Source: Mycobacterium paraseoulense
GTDB taxonomy: Bacteria; Actinomycetota; Actinomycetes; Mycobacteriales; Mycobacteriaceae
Assembly: GCF_010731655.1 (NCBI RefSeq)
Contig: NZ_AP022619.1
Coordinates: 4,402,001 to 4,466,000 of the forward strand
Direction: 5' to 3'
Length of the DNA stretch: 64,000 nt
A model generated the notes under the pieces. The model searched no databases and had not been told where the DNA came from. It was given only the letters and a program-made list of their open reading frames with translations. Shown here piece by piece: positions 44,828 to 54,300 of the stretch. Numbering within the stretch: the stretch's first letter is position 1; each line of letters opens with the position of its first letter. The position numbers and the translations under genes were made by a program.

Positions 44828-46200
44828 CCGACCCAGACGCTCTTGGCATTGCAGAACTCGCGGATGCCGAGGCCCGCGAGTTCGCGGCCGTAGCCGGACC
44901 GCTTGACGCCGCCGAACCCCAATTCCGGGTAGGACACCGTCATCCCGTTGATGAAGACCTGGCCGGCCTCGATCTCGTCGATGAACCGCTGCTGCTCCGC
45001 CTCGTCTGTGGTCCAGGCGTTGGACCCCAGCCCGAAGGTGGTCGCGTTGGCGATCTCGATGGCCTCGTCGATGCCCGAGGCGCGGTACATCGACGCGACG
45101 GGGCCGAAGACCTCTTCGGTGTAGAGCGCCATGTCCTTGGAGATGTCGGTGACCACCGTCGGCGGGTAGAACCACCCCGGCCGGTCGAGCGGCTTGCCGC
45201 CCAGGCGGATCTTCGCGCCCGCGGCGGCCGCGTCGTCGACCTGCTTGGCGATCTCGTCGCGGCCGGACTCGGTGGCCAGCGGGCCCACATCGGTGTCGGG
45301 ATCGGTCGGGTCGCCGACCTTGAGCGCGGCCATCCGCTCGGTGAACTTGTCGACGAAGGTGTCGTAGATGTCGGCGTGGACGATGAAACGCTTGGCGGCG
45401 ATGCAGGACTGGCCGTTGTTCTGCACCCGCGCGGTGACCGCGGTTTTGACGGCCTCGTCGAGGTCCGCCGACGGCATCACGATGAACGGGTCGCTGCCGC
45501 CGAGCTCGAGCACGGTGGGTTTGATCTCGTCGCCGGCGATGGCGGCGACCGACTGGCCGGCCGGCTCGCTGCCGGTGAGGGTGGCCGCCGCGACCCGCGG
45601 GTCGCGCAGGATGCGCTCGACGGCGCTGGACGAGACGAGCAGCGTCTGGAAGCAGCCCTCCGGGAAGCCCCCGCGCGCGATGACGTCGGCCAGATACAGC
45701 GCCGACTGCGGCACGTTGGACGCGTGTTTGAGGATGCCGACGTTGCCGGCCATCAGTGCCGGTGCGGCGAACCGCACCGCCTGCCAGAGCGGAAAGTTCC
45801 ACGGCATCACCGCCAGCACCACACCGAGCGGCTGGTAACGGACGTACGCCCGGGAGGCGCCGACCTTGGCCGCGTCGGCCGGCTCGTCGGCCAGCAGCCT
45901 CTCGGCGTTCTCGGCGTAGTAACGAAAACCCTTGGCGCACTTGAGCGTTTCGGCCTTCGCGGAGGCCAGCGTCTTGCCCATTTCCAGGGTCATCATCGCG
46001 GCGACGTCGTCGGCTTCCTTCTCCAACAGGTCGGCGGTGGCGTTTGCCCACCCCGCGCGCTGGGCAAAGGTGGTGTTATGGCGGTAGTCCTGGAACCGCG
46101 CGTACGCGCGGGAGATGGCCGCGTCGACTTCCTCGTCGGTGGCGGGGGTGAAGGTTTTTACCGTCTCGCCGGTGGCCGGGTTGATCGTGGCGATGGGCAC
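44824..46200 (-). CDS. gabD1: Succinate-semialdehyde dehydrogenase GabD1
   Basis: The 458-residue enzyme oxidises succinate semialdehyde to succinate with NADP+. Catalytic Cys266 is in [10 protein letters not shown] and Glu232 in LELGGSDPF; cofactor segments VMPWNFPLW and TLTGSEPAG are intact. GTG 46200 (start [12 protein letters not shown]) is preceded by AAGGA eight bases upstream; the frame stretches 66 codons further, but that part crosses the divergent promoter. It matches M. tuberculosis Rv0234c. It diverges from a thiamine-diphosphate enzyme gene across 79 bases. Confidence 0.93.
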   Translation of the reverse strand: MPIATINPATGETVKTFTPATDEEVDAAISRAYARFQDYRHNTTFAQRAGWANATADLLEKEADDVAAMMTLEMGKTLASAKAETLKCAKGFRYYAENAERLLADEPADAAKVGASRAYVRYQPLGVVLAVMPWNFPLWQAVRFAAPALMAGNVGILKHASNVPQSALYLADVIARGGFPEGCFQTLLVSSSAVERILRDPRVAAATLTGSEPAGQSVAAIAGDEIKPTVLELGGSDPFIVMPSADLDEAVKTAVTARVQNNGQSCIAAKRFIVHADIYDTFVDKFTERMAALKVGDPTDPDTDVGPLATESGRDEIAKQVDDAAAAGAKIRLGGKPLDRPGWFYPPTVVTDISKDMALYTEEVFGPVASMYRASGIDEAIEIANATTFGLGSNAWTTDEAEQQRFIDEIEAGQVFINGMTVSYPELGFGGVKRSGYGRELAGLGIREFCNAKSVWVG

Positions 46201-46279
46201 GCTGACATCCTTCGCTTCGAGTTTGGCAATAGGTCCAACACCCAGCCTGCCACTATCGTTCCCCCAAGGGAGGTGCCGG

Positions 46280-47926
46280 ATGAGTAAAGCCGCCGAGCTG
46301 ATGGTCAAGTGCCTGGAAAACGAGGGTGTTTCCGTGGTCTTCGGCCTGCCGGGGGAGGAGAACATCCGCTTCGTGCAGGCGTTGGCGTCGTCGAGCATCC
46401 GCTACGTGCTCACCCGGCATGAGCAGGGCGCGGCTTTCATGGCCGAGATGTACGGGCGGGTCACCGGGCGGGCGGCCGTGGTGTCGAGCACCCTGGGGCC
46501 GGGCGCCATCAACATGCAACTCGGCGTGGCCGACGCCACCACCAACAGCACCCCGCTGGTCGCCGTCTCCGCGCAGGTGGGCCACGACCGGGAGTTCAAG
46601 GAGTCGCACCAGTACGTCGACCTGGTGTCGATGTTCGCGCCCATCACCCGGTGGGCCGCCGGGGTCCCCACCGCGCACGCCATCCCGGAGATGTTCCGCA
46701 AGGCGTTCAAGGTCGCCGAGACCGAACGCCCGGCCGCGGTCTACCTCGCGGTGCCCGAGCACATCGATGCCGACGAGACCGACTACGACCTGACGCCGTT
46801 GCCGCGCAACGTCGTCCGTCCCGACGCGCCCGCACCCGGCCAGGTCGAACGCGCGGTCGACATCCTGCGCAAGGCGAAGCGGCCGGTGATGCTGGCCGGG
46901 CACGGCGCCGCCCGCGGCGGCGCCACCGCCGCGCTGGTGCGGTTCTCCGAGGCCTTCGGAGTGCCGGTCGCCAACACCTTCCACGGCAAGGGCGTGATGC
47001 CCGACGACCACCCCAACAGCATCGGGACGCTCGGCTTCATGAGCCACGACTACGTCAACTTCGGCTTCGACAATGCCGACGTGGTGATCGCGGTCGGATA
47101 CGAGCTGCAGGAATTCGATCCGGTACGGATCAACCCCCAGGCCGACAAGAAGATCATCCACATCCATCGTTTCCCGGCCGAGGTCGACGCGCACTATTCG
47201 GTGGACGTGGGGATCATCGGCGACATCAGCGCCTCTTTGGATGCGTTGACAGAAGCGCTCGACGGACACGCCTACGAAGCCGATCCCGAGGTGCCAGGCC
47301 ACGGCCTGCTGGCCGAGGAATTCGCTCGCGGACAACAGGATTCGCGTTATCCGCTGGCCCCGGCGCGGGTGGTCGCCGATACCCGCGCCGCACTGGGCCG
47401 CAGCGACATCGTCCTGGTGGACACCGGGGCCACCAAGATGTGGATGGCCCGGCTCTATCCGACGTATGAGTGCAACACCTGCCTGGTGTCAAACGGGTTG
47501 TCCACCATGGGCTTCGCGCTGCCCGGCGCGCTCGGTGTGAAGCTGGCGAGGCCCGACACGAAGGTATTGGCGGTCGTCGGCGACGGCGCGTTCCTGATGA
47601 ACTCGCAGGAAATCGAGACCGCCGTCCGCGAGCGGATACCGCTGGTCGTGCTGATCTGGGAGGACGGCGGGTACGGCCTGATCGAGTGGAAGATGGACCT
47701 CGAACTCGGCGCGCACTACTACGTGAAGTTCGGCAACCCCGACGTGGTGAAGTATGCGGAAAGCTTCGGCGCCAAGGGATATCGGATCTCTCATGCCGAG
47801 GAGCTGTTGCCGACGCTGCGGGCAGCGCTCGCCGACGACGGTGTCTCGGTGATCTCCTGCCCGGTCGACTACTCCGAGAACCTGCGGTTGACCGACCGGC
47901 TCGGCGAGCTGGACGAGACACTGTAA
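46280..47926 (+). CDS. Thiamine-diphosphate enzyme, AlsS-type acetolactate synthase
   Basis: The 548-residue protein has the thiamine enzyme architecture: the N-terminal Glu in RHEQGAAFMAEMYGR (the proton-relay base), a middle domain, and the C-terminal metal/TPP motif VVGDGAFLMNSQEIETAVRERIP. The following WEDGGYGLIEWKMD is typical of catabolic (AlsS) acetolactate synthases, which lack the regulatory subunit. A related 2-oxo-acid decarboxylase cannot be excluded. ATG 46280 has AAGGGAGG (46266-46273) six bases upstream. It is divergent from gabD1 and has no counterpart at this place in M. tuberculosis. Confidence 0.85.
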   Translation: MSKAAELMVKCLENEGVSVVFGLPGEENIRFVQALASSSIRYVLTRHEQGAAFMAEMYGRVTGRAAVVSSTLGPGAINMQLGVADATTNSTPLVAVSAQVGHDREFKESHQYVDLVSMFAPITRWAAGVPTAHAIPEMFRKAFKVAETERPAAVYLAVPEHIDADETDYDLTPLPRNVVRPDAPAPGQVERAVDILRKAKRPVMLAGHGAARGGATAALVRFSEAFGVPVANTFHGKGVMPDDHPNSIGTLGFMSHDYVNFGFDNADVVIAVGYELQEFDPVRINPQADKKIIHIHRFPAEVDAHYSVDVGIIGDISASLDALTEALDGHAYEADPEVPGHGLLAEEFARGQQDSRYPLAPARVVADTRAALGRSDIVLVDTGATKMWMARLYPTYECNTCLVSNGLSTMGFALPGALGVKLARPDTKVLAVVGDGAFLMNSQEIETAVRERIPLVVLIWEDGGYGLIEWKMDLELGAHYYVKFGNPDVVKYAESFGAKGYRISHAEELLPTLRAALADDGVSVISCPVDYSENLRLTDRLGELDETL

Positions 47927-47927
47927 T

Positions 47928-48299
47928 TCACGGACACATCCACGCAAGGGGCGGGCAGACGCCGGTGTTGGGCGGCAGCCGCAGCCCCGGCGGTTGTCCC
48001 TGGACGATGAGCGCGGGCAGGCCGGAGTCGGGGGCGAAGTAATAGGTGTGGCAGACATTCATGTCCCAGTCCGGCATTCGCCGCATCTGGCCTAGGTTCG
48101 GGCACCACATCTGACTGCAGATGTGTGACGTGTAGCAGCCCGGTGGGCCCTCGGGTGGCGCGCAGTCCGGCGGCTGGTTACCACCGTTGTTCGTGGAGCA
48201 GACGGCGTGGGCGGTGCCCGCCCCGAGCATCAGGTCCGCCGTCCACAGGACGCCGGAGAGCGCCAGCGCCGTTGCCAAGCTTGCGAGTGCCGGTTTCAT
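47928..48299 (-). CDS. Small secreted cysteine-rich protein
   Basis: The 123-residue product has a signal peptide with cleavage probably after Ala32 (GAGTAHA). The mature 91 residues hold eight Cys (34, 46, 55, 61, 66, 83, 115, 122), enough for four disulfides, along with a Pro-rich start and the segment [20 protein letters not shown] recognisable enzyme motif is absent. It is probably an extracellular or envelope-associated stable mini-protein of unknown role. ATG 48299 has AAGGAA seven bases upstream. It converges on the AlsS-type gene with a 1-base gap and diverges from a 13E12-type gene. Confidence 0.82.
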   Translation of the reverse strand: MKPALASLATALALSGVLWTADLMLGAGTAHAVCSTNNGGNQPPDCAPPEGPPGCYTSHICSQMWCPNLGQMRRMPDWDMNVCHTYYFAPDSGLPALIVQGQPPGLRLPPNTGVCPPLAWMCP

Positions 48300-48425
48300 G
48301 TTTGGTTCCTTCGTGCCCTCACAATTGTTGCTCCTGACTCCCCGGGGCACCCAAAAACTTCCAAATTCCTTGCACGAGTGTGCATCTGTGGCGATTTCGG
48401 GCCCGTTTTTGTCGGTGGGGGTGGC

Positions 48426-48438
48426 TAGTTTGGGGGTC
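48426..48438 (+). promoter_or_regulatory. Leaderless-type -10 box of 13E12 gene
   Basis: TAGTTT (48426-48431) lies seven bases before ATG 48439, and no Shine-Dalgarno is visible. The arrangement suits a leaderless transcript. Confidence 0.45.
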
Positions 48439-49839
48439 ATGAGTTCGGGTGGCAATGACGAGGTCGACGCGGTGTTCGACGACCTTGATGCCGTCTTGGC
48501 CCGCGCTCGCGCGTTGCCGGTCGACGCGATGAACATTCGGCAACAGCTGGCGATGCTGGAGCGCTGCGAAAAGGTGCGCCGCCAACTGCCGGCCCTCGAG
48601 CATCCGCTGATCAACTCCCTGGCCCGCCAAGCCACCCCCGAGGAGTTGGGCGGCACCGTGTCGCATGCGATCGCCGAGGCCACGTTGATCAGCCGCGCCG
48701 AGGCGTCGCGGCGGGTGCGGGAGGCCACCGATTTGGGGCCGCGGCACGGGCTCACCGGGGAACCGCTGGAGCCGATCCTGCCGGCCACCGCGGCCGCCCA
48801 GCGCGCCGGCACACTGGGCGCCGGCCAGGTGGCGGTGATCCGCCGGTTCTTTCACCGGCTGCCCGGCTGGGTCGACGCCGCCACCCGCCAGACGGTCGAG
48901 GCCGACCTGGCCGCTCACGGAACGCGGTATCGCCCCGAACAACTCGCCGCGCTCGCCGACCACGTGGCCGACTGCCTCAACCCCGACGGCACCTACACCG
49001 ACGACGACCGCGCCCGCCGCCGCGGCCTCGCGTTGGGCAAACAAGGCCCCGACGGCATGTCCGAACTGCGCGGCCTGCTCACCCCCGAGGCCCGCGCCAC
49101 CCTGGAGGCGGTACTGGCCAAGCTGGCCGCTCCCGGCATGTGCAACCCCCTCGATGACACCCCGTGCGTGGACGGGGCCCCCACCCAGGAGGCCATCGAC
49201 CGCGACGCCCGCAGCGCCGCCCAACGCAACCACGACGGACTGCTGGCGGCCTCACGTGCGCTACTGGCCTCGGGGAAACTCGGCCAGCACAACGGTCTAC
49301 CGGCCTCCATCGTCGTCACCACCACGCTGCAAGACCTGCAGGCCGCCGCCGGCACCGGAATAACCGGCGGCGGCACCCGGCTGCCCATCAGCGACGTCAT
49401 CCGCCTGGCCCGCCACGCCCACCACTACCTGGCCGTCTTCGACAACGCCAAGCCTTTGGCGCTGTACCACACCAAACGGCTAGCCTCTCCCGGGCAGCGA
49501 ATTGTCCTCTACGCCAAGGACCGCGGCTGCACCGCACCCGGATGCACCGTGCCCGGCTACCTCTGCGAGGTCCACCACGTCACCGACTACGCGCAATCCC
49601 GCCGCACCGACATCACCGGCCTCACCTTCGCCTGCGGACCCCACCACCGCATGCTCAAACCCGACGGCTGGACCACCCGCAAGGACGCCAACGGTGACAC
49701 CGAATGGATCCCACCCCCACATCTGGACCGCCGCCAACCCCGCACCAACCCCTACCACCACCCCGAAAAACTCCTACCCGACGGCCACGACGACGACGAC
49801 GAAGACGACGACGATGACGATGACGACGACGCGGCATAA
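48439..49839 (+). CDS. 13E12-repeat family protein with HNH endonuclease domain
   Basis: The 466-residue protein matches the mycobacterial 13E12 (DUF222) family. Residues about 15-330 are the DUF222 helical region. A Cys/His-rich HNH nuclease domain follows, [19 protein letters not shown] ending in [14 protein letters not shown], with zinc-type Cys pairs and the catalytic His. The last 20 residues are almost all Asp/Glu. These genes are multicopy in mycobacteria and linked to mobile or phage-like elements, and their real targets are unclear. No repeat ends or integrase are seen, so it looks solitary. ATG 48439 has a -10 box seven bases upstream. Confidence 0.88.
   Translation: MSSGGNDEVDAVFDDLDAVLARARALPVDAMNIRQQLAMLERCEKVRRQLPALEHPLINSLARQATPEELGGTVSHAIAEATLISRAEASRRVREATDLGPRHGLTGEPLEPILPATAAAQRAGTLGAGQVAVIRRFFHRLPGWVDAATRQTVEADLAAHGTRYRPEQLAALADHVADCLNPDGTYTDDDRARRRGLALGKQGPDGMSELRGLLTPEARATLEAVLAKLAAPGMCNPLDDTPCVDGAPTQEAIDRDARSAAQRNHDGLLAASRALLASGKLGQHNGLPASIVVTTTLQDLQAAAGTGITGGGTRLPISDVIRLARHAHHYLAVFDNAKPLALYHTKRLASPGQRIVLYAKDRGCTAPGCTVPGYLCEVHHVTDYAQSRRTDITGLTFACGPHHRMLKPDGWTTRKDANGDTEWIPPPHLDRRQPRTNPYHHPEKLLPDGHDDDDEDDDDDDDDDAA
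49791..49833 (+). repeat. GAC/GAT microsatellite coding an acidic tail
   Basis: Tandem GAC/GAT/GAA triplets code for Asp/Glu at the end of the 13E12-type gene. Replication slippage here would change tail length between strains. Confidence 0.7.
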
Positions 49840-49840
49840 C

Positions 49841-51286
49841 TCAACCGTGCTGAGACGTGGCCGTCGGGAGCGCCATGGGCCGGACGTATCCGCCGACCAG
49901 CGTCCGATGCCACCAGGCGCGCTCGCGGCGCAGCTCGGCGGGCGTCGTGAACCGATATTCGTACAGCAGTGCGCGCACGTACCGCGGCGGTGAATCCGGA
50001 AATGGATTGTGCCGCAACAGGCGGAGCGTGGGGTGGTCGTTGCGCAACAGGCGCTGCAGGAACGGTGTCAGCCACGGCTGCGCGTAGGCGGGCGAGATGG
50101 CGGCGAACCACATCAGCCAGTCCAGGCGCAGGTGATAGGGCGCCCACTGCCGCGGCAGCCGGCGCACGGCGCCGGGTTTGCCCTTGAACTCGTACTCCTT
50201 CCAGACGGTCTGCGGGCCGAGGCGCACTTCGTCGGTGCCTTCGATGATCACCTCGTGCCGGACGCGCCCGATGCTGCCGAACGCGCCGTAGGTGTTCACC
50301 AGATGAAACGAGTTGAACGACATGTTCATTCGCTGGCGCGAGGACAGCATGTTGCGCACCGGCCAGTAGCTCATGAACAGCACCGCCGCCGCGAACGCGA
50401 CGACCAGCGCGACGAACCACACCGGTGTCGCCGAAAACGCCGGATGGTCGGGCATACCGAACAGCGCCGATACCGACGAGTTGTCGATCGCGCTGCAGGC
50501 CAACAGGATCGTCGCCCAGTTCAGCCACGCGAAGTTACCCGACGCCACCAGCCACAGCTGCGTGACCACGACGATCGCCGCGGCGATGCTCGCCACCGGC
50601 TGTGGCGCGAACAACCCGAACGGCACGACCAACTGCGCGAAGTGGTTGCCCGCCACCTCGATTCGATGCAGCGGCTTCGGCAGGTGATGGAAGAACCAGC
50701 TCAACGGCCCGGGCATGGGCTGCGTCTCGTGGTGGTAGTACAGACACGTCAGGTCGCGCCAGCACGGATCGCCACGCATCTTGATCAGCCCCGCACCGAA
50801 CTCGACCCGGAACAACAGCAACCGGGCCATCCACAACGTCAGCACCGGCGGCGCCACGGCGTCGTTGCCGAGGAAGATCATCAGGAAGCCGGTCTCCAGC
50901 AGCAACGATTCCCACCCGAACGCGTACCAGGTCTGTCCGACGTTGACGATCGAAAGGTAGAGCACCCACAGCGCCAGCCACATCAGCATCGCCGCCCAGA
51001 GCGGTACCGCGTCGGCCGCGCCCGCGACGACCGCCGCCGACAGCGCCGCGCCGAACCAGGAAGCCGCCGAGAACAGGCGATCGGAGTAGCGCAGGTGAAA
51101 CAGGCTCGGCGTCCGCCAAAACGACTGCCCGGCAAGAAACCGCGGGACGGGCTGTATCCCGTGCTCCCCGATCAGCGCGCGGAACTGCGCCGCGGCCGCG
51201 ACGAACGCCAGCAGGTAGACGACCGCCACGCCGCGCTCGAGCGCCAGTCTGCCGAGCCAATATTCGGGTGCGGAAAACCAGCCCAT
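49841..51286 (-). CDS. LMF1-like (lipase maturation factor family) membrane protein (Rv0235c type)
   Basis: The 481-residue protein has at least eight TM helices and the conserved family motifs YAFGWESLLLETGFL, VEFGAGLIKMRGDPCWRDLTCLYYHHETQP and LVNTYGAFGSIGR. Animal LMF1 helps lipases fold in the ER; bacterial members have no tested function. ATG 51286 has GAGGAG eight bases upstream; the frame extends ten codons further. It is 90 bases downstream of aftD on the same strand and meets the convergent 13E12 gene end to end. Confidence 0.88.
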   Translation of the reverse strand: MGWFSAPEYWLGRLALERGVAVVYLLAFVAAAAQFRALIGEHGIQPVPRFLAGQSFWRTPSLFHLRYSDRLFSAASWFGAALSAAVVAGAADAVPLWAAMLMWLALWVLYLSIVNVGQTWYAFGWESLLLETGFLMIFLGNDAVAPPVLTLWMARLLLFRVEFGAGLIKMRGDPCWRDLTCLYYHHETQPMPGPLSWFFHHLPKPLHRIEVAGNHFAQLVVPFGLFAPQPVASIAAAIVVVTQLWLVASGNFAWLNWATILLACSAIDNSSVSALFGMPDHPAFSATPVWFVALVVAFAAAVLFMSYWPVRNMLSSRQRMNMSFNSFHLVNTYGAFGSIGRVRHEVIIEGTDEVRLGPQTVWKEYEFKGKPGAVRRLPRQWAPYHLRLDWLMWFAAISPAYAQPWLTPFLQRLLRNDHPTLRLLRHNPFPDSPPRYVRALLYEYRFTTPAELRRERAWWHRTLVGGYVRPMALPTATSQHG

Positions 51287-51344
51287 GGCCGTAACTCCTC
51301 GGACGGTGGCGGTCACGAGAGACCCGCATATCCAGTCAATCAGG

Positions 51345-51385
51345 CGATAAACCGGTAGCCAATACCCGCGACCGGCTATTTATCG
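51345..51385. terminator. Imperfect hairpin at the end of aftD
   Basis: CGATAAA-CCGG-TAGCC (51345-51360) pairs with GGCTATTTATCG (51374-51385) with a four-base bulge. It includes the aftD stop codon. There is no T-run, so it may be an mRNA 3' structure and not a strong terminator. Confidence 0.35.
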
Positions 51386-54300
51386 GTGGGTTGCCGCACC
51401 CGGCGCGGCAGGACCACCACGGAAGCGGCGAGCACCGCGAGCGAAATCAACGCCAGCAGCTGAACATTCGCGGAATGACCCGCGTAGCCGTCGACCGACC
51501 GCCACGGATGCCGGGACAACACCGCCCCGGCCAGGATGAGCCCACCGGCGCTGAGCGCCAGCGTGGCGCGGTCGAAACGCCGGCCCGGCAGCGCATACCG
51601 CAGGCCCATTGCGGCGCCGACCACGGCGGCCCCGGGCGCGCCGGCGATCACCGCCCCGCAGGCCAGCACCGCTACCGCCGCCCACGCCCCCGGCGCCCAC
51701 GGCCGGGCGGGCACGTCGCCGGTTCGCCCGGTCCGGGTGCGCCACAGCGCAAGCAGGGCCAGCAGCGGCAGCAAGGCCAGCCCCACCGCCAGGCCCGCCC
51801 GGTACGGGCCGTTGGACGGGAAGGTCAGCGTGATGGTGCCCGGGTCTCCCGGGGGCACCACCCAGCCCTGCTGCCACCCGTTGACCGCCACCGGGGTCAG
51901 CCGGGCCCCGGCGCTGGTGCGCGCCACCCAGCCGGGGTTGATGCTCTCGGGGATGACCAGCACCCGGGACGTGGCCGACGGGGAAGCCTGCACCTCGCGG
52001 CGATCCGGACCCCAGGCCCGCCACACCGGAACTGCGGCGCCGGGCTGGGGGGCGGCGGGCACCGGCGCCGACAGGTGGACGCCGTCGACGACGAACTGGG
52101 CTCCCGGGCTGATCAACAGCTCCTGCTGGCCCGCCGGCAGCGCGATCGGGTCGCGGTCGCACGCTTGCGCCGCAACCGGCTCGTCGGCGAGCAGTGCGCC
52201 GACGGTGGTGTGGATCGACGTGTGCACGAACCGGCCCGCGACCGCGATGACGGGGCCGTGGTCGCAGTCGACGGTGATCTCACGCGCCCGATCGCGGGTG
52301 GCGTCGGCGGGCGCGATCGGATTGCCATCGGCACCGAGGACCGTAAGCTCGGCCAGGCCCGGCGGCTTGAGCTGGTCGAAACCGAGCGCGTTGCGGTCGA
52401 TGACGTCTTCCCAGTCCAGCAGGCTCACGGTGACGGTGTCGGTCACCCGGGGATTGAGCGGGATGGTCTGCGGTTGGCCGGGCTTCAACGCGCGCACCTG
52501 CGGGCCGTCGCCCAGGTTGACGGCCACCATCGTCGGGTGCGCGGGCAACGCCGACCGGCTCGGCAGCAGCCGCAGCCCCGTCACCTCGGTAGGCCGCGGC
52601 AGCGCGAGCGTCAGGGTGGGCGGGGTCTTGTGTTGCACCACCCGCTGCGGTGCCGTCCACGCGGTGGCCGGGTCGCCGTCGGTCGCCGCGTAGGCCGACC
52701 CGAGCACGTCCACCAGGTCGGCGTCACCCCGCGCCCGGGTGGTGCCCGGCTCGGCGATCAGGTCGGCCAGCTTGGGCCCCTGCCGGGGCCGCACCCACAC
52801 CAGCGGGGTCACCGACATCGGCGCCGGAACGGTCAGCGTCCGGCTGAGATTCACCGGCTCTTCCGGCGCCAGGGCCATCGACGGCGCGCAGCGCACACCG
52901 TCGGGGGTCGGCGCGCAGCCCGGCCTGCCGAGCAGTTCGGAACCCAGGTCCCAGCCCGCGATGGCCGCGCCGGGCGGCGGCCCGGGTACCCGCACGGTGT
53001 GCCGCAGCTCGACCTGGTGGGCGAAGCCGGAGGCGTCGTACTGGGTGATGGACAGGTCGGTGATGCCGAATTGCACACCGGCAGAACCGTCGTCGGTGCC
53101 CGCGGCGGTGATCCGCACCCAGGGCGTCTCGCCGTAGGGCAGCGCGACGGCGAGCGGCTTGCCGGGCTCATCGAAGCGCAGGGTGGTGCTGCCGGTCGCG
53201 GTTTCGACCAGGATGCGGCGCACCTGCGCGCCGACCGCGGTTGCGCTGGGGGTCAGGGTGATCGCCGCGTTGGTCACCGGATGGTCGAAATCGACCTGCA
53301 GCCACTGCCCGACGGCGGACTGCAGGGAGTTGGACACCCACGCGGTCGCCGGGTCGCCGTCGACCGCGGCGACGGGGGAGGTCGCCGGAGCGACGTCGGG
53401 CATCGCGGTGGAGTCCGACGACGAGCTCGACACGGTGACGCGCCCGCCGGCCCAGGCGCCGGGGACCGAGTCGGCGCCGGGGACGGGATAGTCGGGCACC
53501 CGGTTGTAGGTGTGCCGCGCGTCGCCCGCTGCGCGGACGGCCGACGAATGCTGGTCCACCCGTCCGTAGTCGGTCTCGCGCGCCACCGGGGTGTCGGTGA
53601 CCGTCACCACCGGCACCGGCAGCCCGGCGCCGCGCGCGTCGGCGGTCATCAGCACCGGACCCAGTGACGGCCGACCCTGCAGCCGCCGCCGTTCGTCCAG
53701 GCGCAGCAGCACCTCCGGTCCGCCGTCGACGCGGGGCATCCGGTCGACGTCGGCGAAGTACGGCGCGCCCGGATCGCCGGCGATCCCCACCCGGTAAATC
53801 TCGACGGCCGGATATCGCGGGCGCAGTCCGCTGTCGGCGACGAAGCCCGCCAGGGTGCCGGGTCCCACCGGCTCGCCGAACTGCGCCACCTTCTGCAGCC
53901 CCGGGGACCCGTCGACGGCGCGGTGCACCAGGAGCGGACGCGCCGAGCGCGACGTATCCGGGTCCAGGTCGTTACGCACCACCACATACGAAATGCCTTG
54001 GCGCGCGAGGGTATCGGCCAGTCCGGCCGAGGGCCGCCCGGCGGCGAACAGGCGCTGCACGGAATCCAGGGCCCGGATGGTCTGCGGCGGGGTCAGCGGT
54101 ATGGAGTCGCGCACGCCCCACGGGCTGCCGCCGAGCACCTGCAGCGGCTCGTCATGGCTGGTGCCCCACACTTGCGTGGCGAACGGCGCCCCGGGGGCCA
54201 CCAGCACCCGGCCGGGGACCGGTGTCCCGGTGTTGTGCTCGTCGAGCCAGGCGGCGGTCTCCTGCCAGTACCGCGGTATCGCGCTGAACGTGCCGGGCGG

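Noticed and set aside
49791..49833. Possible CRISPR-like or VNTR array
   Set aside because: The triplet repeat is coding (Asp/Glu tail) and has no spacers.
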